Of a stretch of DNA of 64,000 bases, positions 10,665 to 25,600 are shown one piece after another; within the stretch, counting starts at the first letter, position 1, and the number at the start of each line of letters is the position of its first letter. Origin of the DNA: Norana najaformis (Eukaryota > Annelida > Clitellata > Crassiclitellata > Hormogastridae). Location of the stretch: positions 9,927,306 to 9,991,305 of the forward strand of contig OZ029921.1 in NCBI GenBank assembly GCA_964023275.1. The letters are read 5' to 3'. The translations under genes were made by a program, and so were the position numbers. The notes under the pieces were generated by a model. That model made no database searches. It was not told where the DNA came from and saw nothing but the letters and a program-made list of their open reading frames with translations.

Positions 10665-13600
10665 CTGTAAACAGATGCACCACCACATTTTCACACTAAA
10701 TTTAGAAATAATCAGAAACTTGGCAAAACTGTCCCAAAGCTGCTTAGAACTTCTTCAGAACTTATAAAACAATGTGTCTTATCTGTCTATTGCACTTTGT
10801 TGTCTTAAGCACAAAATCAGTCCATCTAAACAACTTGGACTAAAAGTTGCTCTTCAGTTCAAGTCACAGTAATTTGAATGTTGGCAATGTCTTTTAAATA
10901 AATTTGTTGCATGAGTGCATATGAAGCAAGCTAGCATTGGGTCAAAACACTAATGTTACAAAACTAAATGTTTAGTTATAAAAATATTTATGGCATTCAT
11001 TAACAAGGGCATATCACCCAAATAATTCAGATCATAACTGCTACACTGCAAGTTGTTTACATAACACTTTTTTAATTTTTATACTGAACTTGCTTGACAT
11101 TATCTGATGTAGCCATTTTTGTATAAATTCAACCTCTCCTTTCACAAATCAATCGTGATCAACATTGGTCTGCAGCAATAATAACCATGTACCTGTTTCT
11201 AAATGAATTAATTTAACAGAGACTCAAATATGATCCAACCTATAATGATGTGTGATGTGAAGTCTGATAATTGGATGTACCGTAATCACCTCTCAGACCA
11301 GACTATTCATGCTTCTGTGCAGTGCCTGGTCTCTTATTCACAGCACTTACAGGCAATCAGAGTCAGTAAAACTGAATAAGGTACCGAAGAACATTAGCCA
11401 GGAGGCCAACACCATTACTAAAAACTCATTCAGAATAATGGCGGTTTTCTAAATCGCCTAACTGCACAATGTCCAATAATTTGATAATTCTACACTAGCA
11501 CTTGATTATGCATATAGATATCTACAACTTTCATGTGATATCTGATAGCCTGGCCTGCAACATCACTACCAAGCTCCATCCTCTCCAGGTTAAACCTTCT
11601 GTACAAAGGCAAATATACCAGGAACACCCAAAACCAGTTTTCACTCGCCCTCGAAAGAGAAGCATTGAGACTACTCTGTGAATCATCAGCAAACGGCCAC
11701 AAAATGCGTTCATCACGAGAAAAGCATTGGCATTGTTGGCACATTGACCTGTTGTTCCAACAGTTCTGAATCCCTGTAATCTAAGCTACAGTTACAGTAA
11801 TTAAATTTTGGAATGAAATTAAACTGCTCTGCTTGGAATGACCAGCAAACAATGTTGTGTTTTATTATGATGTCAGGGTTGCTAACAGTTTGTAAATTTG
11901 AAGTGGCTATTAAGTGGTTATTAAGCCTTGGACAGCATTAATCATTACCATCATCATCAGCAGCAGCATGTCAATCTCTAAAGCGCTGCCATTTCCATGA
12001 CCCTGGCAAATGCTCTGGTCTTAGGCTTGTCTCCAGGCTGTGTTTAGCCCAAAGTTCAATTTGTGAAGATCCGCCTACACCACCCGGGGTGCAAGGACTG
12101 TCCAACTAGTCTCTTTTTACCTCCTCAGGGTGGGACCAGCACCATTGTGTGGTCCTGTGTTATTGTATCGTGCAGTGTCCAAACAAGCATTAATCCTGAG
12201 TAATTTTTGGTTTTAAGAAGGCATAAATAATAAAAGATGACAGGAAGAATACACTGACAACACAGATAAAGAAAGTGAAGACCTCATTTCAGGGTCAGCC
12301 ACACAGCATAATGGGAATGGACACTATCAATTCCAGTAGCATATGCTGTTCACATGAAATTCTTCCTGACTATTAACTACAAGGACTACAAGTGGTATAT
12401 CTGTGGCGGTCTAAAAGTAGTCGCCATCTTGCAGGGAGTGTACCAGGAATACACCAAATTTTGTTACTTTCTCTGTGAGAGGGATAGTAGACTTCCCACT
12501 ATGAAAGAAAAGTATGGCCTACACAGAAGTCTCGTGATCAGGGAACTAAAAGTGTACAGTACAGCCAGCTAACTGTTATTTTTTATTATTTAAAACAAAT
12601 ACTTAGAAGTGCTATTTTTTAAAAATAATATTGCTTCATAAAATTTCTATTAAAGTTCTGCTTTAAAATTTCCTTTCAACTACTGAACATAGTGTAATAT
12701 ATGTAATAAGCCCATATTTTCAGTACTGAAGCTAATCAATTTGTTTAAAAGTCATTTTTGTAATTACAGCATTGAAAAATATAGGTAAAAATAAAATTAT
12801 CAAATATACAACAAAAATTCTGAAATCTGCTCTAACTGGAAATCTGTGTGTGAGCGTCTATATGCCAATGATATCTATGTATTACTGCCTTTACAAATAT
12901 TTGCCATTTTGTGTCACTACTTCATATACCAAGGAGCAACCAATAGTATGGAAAATACAATATACACATACACCCATATTCTGACATGTTTGCACCAGTG
13001 ATAAAAATAATTTTAATTTCTAATTTTAATTCAAATTCAGTTCAAATGGTCAAATTTCAGTTCTAATTCTATTTCCATTCTTAAAATAATTTCTATTTCA
13101 GTTCTAATTCCAGTTCTGAAATAATTTCAGTTCTAATTTCAGTTCTGAAGTAATATTAGCTCTAATTCAGCTTTCAAATAACAGCACAAAAACACAACTC
13201 ATGCAGTTTTAAGTCAGTTCCGGCTTATTATATAGCCTAAACTTCAGATCAAAATAGATTTTGAAGAACTTCAGATTATGTGATCAAATGTCTTTGTTAA
13301 GTTTCAGAAAGACTCTAGTTTCTAACAACTTTTGCATTCGATTTAATTGCCCAGCAGTTAGTAATCCACACAAGGAAAAAATCTGGTTCCGAAGACCGGA
13401 AGTTAAATCAAGGATTACAGATCGTGCATACCAAAGATACCATAGCCGACGATTAACGAGCTTGGCTCTCGGACTTGTAAAAATTATCATAGCACAATAA
13501 TTTTCGTTCTGAAATTAATTCCTATTTCTATTCCTAATTCCATTTTCTGTAGCATATTTCAATTCTTGTTCAGTTCTCATCCTCAAAATAATTCCCAATT

Positions 13601-16600
13601 TTCGTTCTTATTCTCATTAATGGAAATTGATATTTTTACTTCTAATTCCTATTTCCGTTAATGAAAATATCACTGGTTCTCACACACACACCATAACCAA
13701 CCTGTTAAAACGTGTAACTTGGAATCCATATCTGTTCCGTGTTATATCAAATACCTTGTTATAAAAATTTCACCTAAAAAATTAATTACAGTTTTGTTTT
13801 AGTGTAAACTTGCAGCTTTTGGGGACATGAAGTCAAATGGTCATCCTTCTGTGCAGTGAAAACGTCATACAATGGCCAAATTATTTGGCAAATATTGCTT
13901 TTATCGGTTACTACAAATGCGTAGCACAAAAGGCAGAGGGCAGGAAAATTCTTAGCAAAAGCATCCAAAAAATGTCAACAAAGTCATTCTCCAGTAATTT
14001 ATTATCACAGAAAGAACAACTAGACTGTGCTAGAAGATAATGTTTCTCACAGAAAAAATTTTGAAAATTTCTTAAGTCACGGAGTCAGAGCGGTTTTGAG
14101 GAGTTTCTAAAATGCGTTTTATAAAAGTCCGAATACACAGATACATACACTGCAAATTCAAGTCAAATGACCAAATTTGAATCATCTTGGAGCAGATTTA
14201 AGCGGCCCGGCCAGCACTTTTTTGCAGGCCTGGCCGAGTTTGCGGTGGGCCGGGCCAAGAAGTTTCGGCCCACATTTTTTAAATGTTGCTTTTCACATTT
14301 CTCCATAATTTGGGCAAAACTGCTGTTGCAAAATTTTGCTATTAGATTTTGTCCATTTGGTAAGTTTAAGCTATCATTTTAGAATGTCTAATACTTACTT
14401 AAACCAAGAAAGTAATTACTGAACATCAAACAAACAATCTGTGGTTAATGGCACTCCACATACCAATTAGAGATAAGCACTGGACAATTTTTATGATGCG
14501 GGCCAGGCCATGATTATTCGTCTCCTGTCTCTAGTCTATAGTGTACATAAATAAAGGTAGACCATGAAGTGGTAATAAAGCTCAGTTTATTAACTCTGAA
14601 TTCAAGTTTTAGTTCGGTAATATATCTTTGTTTCACTGTTATTTAAGAATTTACCCTATACAAGTTTTGCATTAATTGGCTGTTTGATGCAGCTGTTTGT
14701 ACATGTAGATGTGGTTACTGCAGCCTAAGCTTAGCAGCATCTGCTCGCTTTACTTAACCATGCCCTTGCAGCTGCGCCTAGAGGTGCTACCACAGGACTG
14801 GGTTGTAGGAGCTCTGTTGGGAGATAAAGAGGAGGAATGGATCAAGAGAGGAAGAAAGGAAGTAGTGATCAGATGCATAGAAGTACTGAAACAAACAAAG
14901 AAAACTGACTTTTAACTACCAAAGTCATTACAATATATTTTATACACAGACCTCAACTCGAAAGTCTTCTAGCCGTTGATACTTTGACAGCCATTCAGTT
15001 ATCCTGGGATCAACTTTAATCCTTGCATCCAGCTTTTTGTCTTTGCCTCTCGGGAAATACTGAAGAAATGCCCAAAACTTTTCCAGGCCATACAACTGAC
15101 CTAAAAAATTAAAATACATTAAAACATTGGTTTGTTCGCTAGCTATCTAGACACTAGATGTGACAGTTTTTAAGCACCTCACAAAAGTGCTGTTTAACCT
15201 AAATTTTTAATTTAAAAGGATGCCTGAAGATACTATTTGTATTTGGCTCAATGGTAAAAACTGCCATTAACCGGGAAACTAACCACTTTCATAGTCGTGA
15301 ATGGTTTCCTCCTGGAAGTCTTGAAAGACATCTGGACGAAATCGTTTCTCCAGACCATAGCTGTAGAAACGGAACAGGCATTCCAGACCATATCTGAAAT
15401 CACATAAAAGAGCAAAAGTGCAGTTGTTGAGGTGATACAAGCTTAAAGGTAATACAAGCTTAAACTTTCTGTTCTGTATAGGGAAAGTACTTGCCCAGAA
15501 GAACCTTGGGCAAAACAACTGCACAATGCCATCAACTGATGCTTGCTAAGTAGACAGTGGCACTTAATAAACGCAGAAATAATTTCAATGACACTGGATC
15601 AAATCTTCCACGATCTTGGTTTCCGGTCAATGCTTTCTGAAAAAGCTATGCTTTTTATGACTTGAATTTGTTTTCAAGTGCACTGGTCAACTACCACGTC
15701 CAATTCATCAACACAGGTAGTTCACATAGTGCCTTAACATTCAGAACGGCACTGCTACATTAAGAAATTGCTCTCTAAAGCATCTGCCTATGATCTGACA
15801 TGAATATGTATGTATACATGCATGCATGCATGCAGTTACATGTATGTGAATATCAAGACACCAAGGTCGACTATGGCAATACCATTTGTGCCAGCCTAAT
15901 TCTTTCCAGCATTAATCACCTACAGTGAGCTTGAAATGCTGCTGCTCAGCTGACCGGTAGGATACTAAAGTTTGGGCATATACAGTGTTTCACGTGGGAG
16001 GACTTAAACTGGTTACCTCTTATTGGAGTGCTACATAAACAAGTGGAGCATTTTCATTGAAACATCAGTTACCTGGCTCCTGCAGCGGCATCCTCCACAG
16101 CGAGTTGCCGAAACTCCTTGTAGATCTTTCTGTGAAAATGGTGCCGTAGGAAGAATGACCAAAATCGAAAGAGAGTGTTCATCTCATTACAACCTGGACC
16201 CTGACGACTTCTCTCTGAAGAACAACACATTCAAAATCCACCAACTCAAACACGTAAAAATAACTGTATGGCTACCTATACCATAATTCTAACAACACCT
16301 TGAAAAAGACACCCTTCCCATCATTGTCTACTCATCATGCTACTTGCTCTTTTTAATGTTCTAGCAGATACTCTTCCTGAAAGGCACATGTTATTATTAA
16401 CAGGTTTCAAACCAACAGGAAGACTGTTAAGGACAAAATGGATTGACAGGTTAGGAAGAAAGGGCAGAGACATGAAGAAGAGATATATATATATATATAT
16501 ATAGGGTGAAACCACCCATTCAAACAAATCCACAGAGGGTAGCTTGAAGGAATGTATGTGCAGAGAAAGACTCAAACGAACAAACCTCGCAGACAGTTAT

Positions 16601-19600
16601 CATGGTAATAATGATAATTTTGCCATTTGAATTCATGACCATGCAGAAGTATGCGTGAATAACGTTCTGACTCTGAAGGATTCTTGTTAGCATTTGGAAT
16701 GCTGCCAGATGCTGCTGAGCTCTCTGCTGATTCACTGAAAGAAAGAAACCAATGCAGAGTTTAGCAAACAGTACATAGAAATTGACCAATGACACAAGAG
16801 AGCAAGGCAAGGCAAAAGAACAGAGGAAAGAAGCTAAGCAAAAGCAACAGAGGAAAGAAGATAGAGAAAATAGAGCAGAGGAGTGGACTGGGCAGGGCAG
16901 AAGGCAAGGAAGGGATGACTGTAAAGTAGTTGCAGAAGAAAATGCATGAAATTTGCTCAACACTTGACAAAAGAAAAGAGAAATAAAGAAAAGAATTGAG
17001 CGAGTGGAGACCTAGGCAGAAAGCAGCATCAGAAATGAAACAACGAATAGAGAAGACGATATTGTTGCAGATGTCAGGAATGCCTAACTGGGCTAAAGAC
17101 AAAGAGTGAAGTAGCATCTCATAAACAAACAGCCAAACAAATGGTTTTGCAAAAATGAAACCACATCTGAAATGCTGACCTCTGGCTAGTTTGGGTTGGT
17201 ACATGCTCCCTGGAGTCAAGCACCCATCCCACATGGCTTTCCTGTGGAGGATTTTCACTGTGGCGAGTCTTCTTCTTACGTGGAGTCTAAACAGATGAAA
17301 GAGAATGTTAAGTGATGCACAGAAAATTCAGTTGAAGAATTCTAAATTTAAGATGCTCAAGTGAAACTTTTGACAATAAAGGTACATTATAAATACTAGA
17401 ACAACCTGCCTTGGGTTAAGTTGCACAAACTGCATGCACGTGTAACATATATATGTACATGTGTAAGAAGTGTAAGAAAGTAGACATTTAAATACCATCT
17501 AAGTACCTTTGGAAGGCACTCCCCACTGGCCCCAATGAGGTTAGAACTGGTTAAGACTTCAGATCAATTTCACCTAGTTCAACTGACTAAATCCATTCTA
17601 AACAGATGTGTTCTACCATGAGGTAAAAATCTACCATGAGGTCTGACTTAAAAATCATCTGTGACCTGATATTAGCAAAAATGTTCATGTAACATAAAAG
17701 TTTCATCAAGACTTCTGGATTGGGCGAGACCTTCTTCCTACCTGTGAGTCAGGTACAGTGGCATCCTTGATGACTGGGTAGAATCTTGGCTCCAGATTGC
17801 TGCCACGTGGAGTCTTAGGTGTCCTGTGAACACCTGGTGGAACAGGAATGTCTGCTGGCAGCGAATGTGCCATGTCTGGCACTGTCTTGTATACATCTAC
17901 AAAAAAAACAAGCAGCTGTGTGGTATGGGAAAATCAATTTGAATGCAAGCTTCATGCAGCATCAGCTGTTATCTCACCAGCACCACACCATAGGCTCTCT
18001 GTCTTAGCAGATCCATTTTATGGATATTGACCTGATTGTGGCTTGGTTGTGGTGCAACACTGGTTAATGCCTTGTGCATCAGACACCGGCATGACAGAAG
18101 TTATAAATTAACTAACACCTGTCATCAGGTACCTGGGCATGTTCTGCAGCAGCAAGCTTTCAACGAGATAACCCACACCGCTTTTTACCAACACGACATC
18201 TCCTTGACGACAAGGTCACTGTAAGCCTTGTCTCTTTGTTCACCATCAAAAAGCTGGATTTGGCAATTCACTCCTAGCCTAATACTTAAAAGAACATCAA
18301 TGAACCATCACTGTGCATGTCCGCAGCCATACATGTCAGTGGTTATTCCCTGCGTTATTCTGACAGATTAAACTGTCCACAGGCGAAATCTGCACAAAAT
18401 TCTGGAAGTTCGAATTTTAACTGTTGTTGAGTCCACGTATCGGAATTATTTTTTGTTTCCAACAAAGATTTACTGTGCATTGGGCGGCTTTGTTTCATGT
18501 TATCGTGACATGAAATGTCTGGAGAGATCCATCTACAGAGGGATTCTAGTTCGACAGTCGAGCCTCAGACCTACAGACATACGTATGTGGCCTCTGCAGG
18601 GAAATCATGGATTCGGCGGAGGAAGGACGAAAAGAGTCTTTGGAGTGGAACTGACTGTCAATCATGGAGGCGCTCAACTACCTACCAGCCAGTGGGTGAA
18701 GAATGCCTGTCCTACACATATCCATCGGTTTGAGGAATTTCTGGACACTGTGTTGTCTTCCATCTACAAGGGACTGCTGGACGGAGAGACAACCATGAGC
18801 CACCAGCAGCAGATCACATCACCCATCGTCGTTTCCTCATCCATGCTTCAGAAACTCCAAACATGCTGTCATCATTCCACTCTAGTTGGGAACCTGTTGG
18901 CTGGGCTTTGCATGTGTGCATGAGCTTGCCACTGGTGACTCTTCTAGTCATCTGAGCAATGTTTACTAACGGATGAATGCTCTGTACCACATGACATTTA
19001 ACATCATTAACGCAAAAAGCGCTTCTGACGAGTTTACCTTGTAGAGGTGCCATACAAATTTCAAATTACAATTACAGTCACAAAGGGTCTGAAATGCTGC
19101 AGCCAGAATTGTGACCAGGATAGGCCAATTACACTGTCACTTCCAACTTGCTGTCTCTTTACTGACTGCCAGCACATGACAGAATCACATGGAAGTTCTA
19201 TATTCGTAAGCACTTCTATGTGTTGGATATGTGTGGTTCCAGACCTAAATGCATGCTCTAGTTGAATGGAAGTTCTGCAATTAATGTAACTTATAATGTA
19301 CTTATGTTAATGAGCTCAGCCATGCAGCCAGTTGATGCGCTGATGCTCGCTTGTGCCTAATCCGTACACTGGGTGTAAATGGATGGAAGTAGGAATGAAG
19401 ATGTAGTAGCAGTCCGAGTTTTAACAGATAAGATAGCCTGCAAGAGAGAGGTCTGAAGGCACAAAGAGATGTAGTTTCATTTTTCAGCTTGGAGCTTATG
19501 TTTGTTAATAAGTTTATGTTCGCTAATAATTATGTTTTTTTATTGATAAGAACATAATAAACTCAAAACATTCAGTCTGCTAAACTACAGACAACTTAAA

Positions 19601-22600
19601 GGCCACACATCACAGGTGTGAAAAACTGAAGGTAGACAAGATGTGGCTGAACAGAATTAAATCCCACTCCAACAAATGTCAAAACTTCTTCAATGAACCA
19701 TGCTTCCGGAACAGTCAACTCTTTCCATGTGCCTCTGAGAGGTGCTTTATGTTACAATTATTACAAAATTACAAACTGAAATCTGGAAGCAGTGTTAAAA
19801 ATTTGTGAGGAAACAATAAGCAGCTATTCTAAGTAAAATGCCTTCAGAAAAAATATGATGCCACAAATTTTCTGTTTAAAAGACAGAACAATACAATTTG
19901 GCAAAACTGAGAGAAGAATATAAATATGTACTGTAGAAATGTAACTCATTTAGGAAATCATGTTAACGAGTTGCAATCTAAGGAACATTTTCACAGCAGT
20001 TGAAAGCACTAACATCATAAACAAGACAGAAAACATCTTTATCAAGAGAGACAACACATACCCCTAAACTCAATGGCTGATGGAGGAGGAGGAGGAGGAC
20101 CCTGATTAAGGTTAACTTCTTGCACGTTGTCAGTTTTTAATTCATTAAATGTCTCTTGATTGATTACCCGAAGAGTCTTGCATTCTTCAAAGAATTCTTT
20201 CTGCAAATATAAGAAATTTATACATGCAAAGCATGATAAAGCTGGTTAATTGCTTTACAAAATGGAAACAAAAGCTTCACAAATTCCATCCACACAGTCA
20301 AAGATCTGCTTTATACAAGTTTCATCAGGTTCAAACAGAACCAGTCAGCTAAAGGTCTAGTCAACAACCACTGCTTCAAGAATTTCAACCCCAGCCTGTT
20401 AAGTATAATTGGCAGATTATCACTGTCTGTTTCTTGGATTTCTTTTGTACAGCCTGCACATCAGCTGAATGTCAAAACTTCAAGCCCCAGGACTGCTGTC
20501 TTCAGGACTATAACAGATATATGCCATATTAAACACACAACAAACCATGCCCCTCTCTTGTATCCACAGTTTCAACCAAATTCCAAAAGACCAAGTGCAG
20601 TCATAATGGTATGGAGACCATTCAGTACCAGATGACTTGCAAATAATTCAAATCGTATGCCTACCTGCGTGCTCGCGGCGAAGATCTCTTGCTCATATTC
20701 AAGCAGGGCTTCGCTAATGTGGCGTGCAATCATGGCATTCATTTTTGAACGTGGCACGAAAGCTCCCGTGCGATCATGTTTTTTGGTTGCACCATGCTCC
20801 GTTACAACTAATAAATGGTTCAAGAAGCAATCGTCCACTTCTCCATCATCATCATCGACAACTCTATAAACAGTGAGTTGTAACTATATACAATGTTTTG
20901 CCCACCACAGGTGCAATTTTATGACAATCAGTAACATTCCGCATCCAAAGATCTGCAACACCATAGGTGTCCTTAACAAAGCTGTTGAATAACATGGAAT
21001 GTGCAATCAGTCTGTGTAAATAACTTCACAGATAACTAGATCAATACATATGCTACGATTTGCTGTTCACTGCCTGTGTCTGTGGGAGGCATATACCAAG
21101 ATATTCGAGGTACAGCGTCAGCTATCTTTCTCAGGTAAAAGTAGCCATTACCCTTTTAACACCTGGTCTAGGAAGAGAAATTGTCCTACAGTGAAAGAAA
21201 TTAGTTATTGAACTTACCCAACTTCATGATCAAGTGCAAAATTTAATTGACCTGCAGGCTCTGTTTTCTGTCTGGATTTCTAAAAATAATTAAACAAGGC
21301 CCATATTTTGTGTTGTTGCATCAAAGTCACTGTGTACTGATAATGATTAGCTCTACTTCAACGCATTGTGCATTGAAGTTAAAGGAGAATATGTTGATTC
21401 TTCTTACTATGCAAAGCGTCAATTTTTCATTCCAACTTTTCACAGTAAACTAACTAAATTAAAGCTCAGTTTGGCACATGACCACCTTAAATGATGTACA
21501 CAATTTTTGCTTTTGCTCAGAATCAAGTCCTGAATCAGAGGAACACTTGCAGAAAGGCACTGGTGCAGCACATTTTACCACTTGGTCAGATTCTAAGACC
21601 AGATTCCAACAGGAGATCAGATATATTCCATGCCTGTGCCAGAGGCATTTGATCACCATGTGCACATTAGGCTCTGCATCACCTACGCTAGTCTTCGTAA
21701 GCATGGCCTCAAATGGAAGGATGCATTGGCTAAGTTCAGAAACAACAGACGCCACAAAAATTCAGTAAAATGTAACTGTCTAGGATAAAGTAATTAAAAA
21801 CCTGCAATCTAGACAAGGCACACTAAATTTTATCATTCCATGACTTCTATAGCACACAAAACCTCAATCAATGGTCACTCTAAAGTGAAACCAGTCCTAA
21901 ATCATAAGACATCAAAGAACTCAAATAGTAGGCAGAACTGGGAAGCAAATTTCAAAGTCTCGAAACAGCCACCCGGAAAACATTCAAGAGCCCAACACTG
22001 TCCCAGTGCAGTGTTCACTGTTTACATGACTATGAACTGCAAGTAGTGTGCTTTCAACGGAACTGCAATTTCTAAGGCAGACTGAAAAGGGAGAGATATA
22101 GGAAGGAAGATAGGGCATTTTTCAAGTAATTATTCATTGTCCACCCGTGTAGCCTCCAATAACATGGTTTCAGAGGTTTTAATCGGGCCACTGACCAGGG
22201 TCTGTGTTCCCTTGTCAGCACAGCTTCTGACAATGACTGTCTTATACTTATTTCGTATTGTTTGTCAATCTCCGTTGTGGCTTCATTCCTTCTTTCTGAG
22301 CACATGCTCTCTATGGTCCTTGGTTCCTCTCATTCCATTTTGGTCTCCAGCTGCCTTCAGATTACCACAGAGATCAACCAAGTGCCCACTGTTTCTTCTT
22401 ATATACCGTATTTCCCAGACTATAAGTCACGGTTTTTTACACAAACTTCTAGGGGTGTGTCTTACTGAAATGTGCAACACTTGTGCAGAAATTTTTTAAA
22501 ATCTTCAAATAAATTATATTTATAACAACTGAAAATTTGTGCAGCAAATGCAATACTATGCTTACTATAGCACCACATTGGGGAGATAAATAAGTATGGC

Positions 22601-25600
22601 GTTGTCTGTTTTGTTAAGTTGGATTAAACTTGTAACTGGTGATCATGTAGATCTCCTGCAGGTTTACTTAACACTGTCATTGATAACTAATAAAAGAAAT
22701 ACTAGAACAAATATCTGTATTAAACTATAACCCAAATGAGTGATATTTCAACATTTATTTAATGTTTTATTTGAATGATATTGATTTGATAGCATTATGC
22801 TTAATATGAAGAGTAACAGCAGTGTATATGTTAAAGATGCACCCACACGGTGATCGTTTACAGTCGCATTGGATAATGTGTCACAATTGCCTTTCTTTCA
22901 AAGCCACGGTTGTTTTTCGAGTTAACACCCATTAAAACTTCAACTATTTAGTAAAATGAATCATTTCAGCATGTTGTTTGCACGTTGTTTAACCTTTCCA
23001 GAATCGTTTTACGTGCATTAACTTGCGCACCTAAGTTTTGATATGAGCTGGAACAACGGCTGGAAACGACAGCTGACATTTATCAACAGTAGCTATCCTA
23101 GATTACGAGAGAAAAACACTGCTTCCTCCGCAGGAATTAATAAACTGTCAGCAAATTATTGTGGGTTTTAAGAAGCTGTAAATTAAAGATAACAGAAGAC
23201 AATGACAACACAGATGAAGAAAGTGAAGACCACACATAAGGTTTCCCACGGATCCTAGCAGGACTGTTTCTAAGTGATACAGAAGACACGGACTTTGATG
23301 ACCAAACATGAAAAACATTTATGGTAAATTTAATCTATCTGTTACACACAACTTGTAAACTCTGGACTTAGTAACATACTAACTTGTTTAACAGTTAACA
23401 GTTCTTTACTATAGTTCAATATATCATCATTTGAAGCCTTCAGCTAGTTGGATTTACTTATAGAAGCAAGTAATTACTACCAAATCACAAATAACAAATG
23501 TAGTAAATCTTTAATTCAAAAGTGCAAAAATAATTTTATTTGAACAAAGTTATTCTTGAGCAATTATTTGCTAATGATGGCCATGTATTTCCAGCCATTG
23601 TTAGCAAAACACACTTATAAGCAATGTCACTGGAAATCTGTGTATCGGTGCATTTTATATACCCCTGCAACCTAAGTACTGACTTTACAAAAAGACTTTT
23701 TAAAAATTTGCCGTTTTTGCATCATTGCATCTTATAGTAAGGAGCAACTTATTGTCCATAAAATAAGGTACACTGCAGACGTTAGCCATGTGTAGCCATA
23801 TACTGAAGTTATCGCCCAAGCTAATGGAAAGCAGTGCCCAGTTGCTACCATTCAACAAAGAAACAAATACAATATTTTGCAGGTACAAATGTTTAGTGGT
23901 TGTACCCAGCGTACCTTAGGAAACTGTATATGTGTCTCCTTACTTCCAAGTTCCCCCCTTCCTCAGTCTGCCATGTAGAATGATTTCTTTGTTTCCCATA
24001 ATCGAATTGTGCAGCACGGAAGCATTGTTGATGCTGGATCATCATTATGAATGCCAAGTAACTTAACCCAATACAGACGAGTATGTACTTAATGGTACTA
24101 AAGGGTTCATTGCGAGATGGTACTAAATGGTAGTGGATGTACACTATTATCTAAACCGCTCAGTCTATTGCAGATGTTATATTTTTGAAACCTTACATCA
24201 TTTAGGCCAAGATAATATAATTAAGCATAGAAATAAGTGGAAGATATTTTTAGAATTGGGTCATCAAAACAAAAATCAACCAATCGAATCGGACATTTAA
24301 ATCATGCATTTAAATAAACAAAGATGACAGGGCACACCCTCAGAGGCAACGAAATTTGGCAAATGCTTGATGAATTGGCATCAAATGGTGGAAGTTTTGA
24401 CTTGTCTGACAATGAAAACCTGTCTGGTGCATCCAGTGAGGAAGATGAAGAGACCTTGGCTGAAGTATATTCTGACATTGACACTCAGTGTTTTTAATGT
24501 TGTGGGGTATTGCTGCATTGTGTTAGGTAGGTGGAGGTGTGGGCAGGCAACCTAGGGTACTACTAAAATTTTTGTATCAAAAAATGGAAAGAAGGATTGA
24601 AAGAGGAGATAAAATGCTAAAGAATGATGTTAACCACAGGTCTGTATGTCAAAAAATAACCAAGATCTGATAAGTTATAAATTTGTTGCTTTTTAGGCAT
24701 TTTCTTTTATTTCCTTCGATGTTTGTGAGTAAGGTATACCTACTGAAAATACACGGATGACTGGGAAGAGGAGAAAAAATGCTAAAGAACGAGGTAGAAC
24801 TGTAGAACTGACCAAATATCACAAGTTGAAAACTATTTAAATAATAGGACGTTTTATGGTAAAATCCCTCGTCTTCAAGGTCTAAGCGGAAAAAATTCTC
24901 TCTTCATTGTTGGGCTAAGAAACCTTGAGCTTTCTCCTTCCCACATTCCATAAAAAAGCAGAAACCATATTGTTCGATGGTGGATTGGTGCAATTGGTAC
25001 AGAAGTGTCCTTGACATGGTGCTATACAAGTCTGTTCAAATTACATTCCACCAAGAAAATGGTAAGAGCTGCTCACCAATCGTTCGTTGCCCTTGTTTTT
25101 CCCTACTGTTCTCCACTCTCCCTCTGAGCGAGGTGCACTCGAAGAAAGCAAAGGCAAACTGTAGTTGAACTCATCATTCTCTAAATTATCTTCTATAAAC
25201 GCATCTTCTTTAAATGCATCTTCCTTAGGTGCAGCTTCTTTAGGCGCATCTTCTTTAGGTGCATCTTCAACTACTTCAGTCGTCAGCTGAGTTGATTCTT
25301 TGTGAGCAGAGGCTTTGTTGAGAGGAAACGCTGGCAGAGACACTGGATGAACATACGAAACAATGCATAAACTAAAAAACTATTATAAAAAAATCAGTGA
25401 CATCATAAACACAATACGATGCATACATTAAACCTTTGAACCCATTTAGACAATATGTAGGCTTCTTCATGTATACATTATTCACCCATTCACCATCTGA
25501 ACGTTATTCCAATAAGATCAATATATCATCAGTGTTGTACATTATCACATTACCTGTAACAAATACTTGGTGACTAATACCGCAACTGATTACTTTTTCA

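Noticed and set aside
16520-17258. Minus-strand frames of 147-165 codons in LARP1 intron 15 and beyond
   Set aside because: They cross the true exon 15 and 16 in the wrong frame and intron DNA; the LARP1 frame explains the exonic parts.
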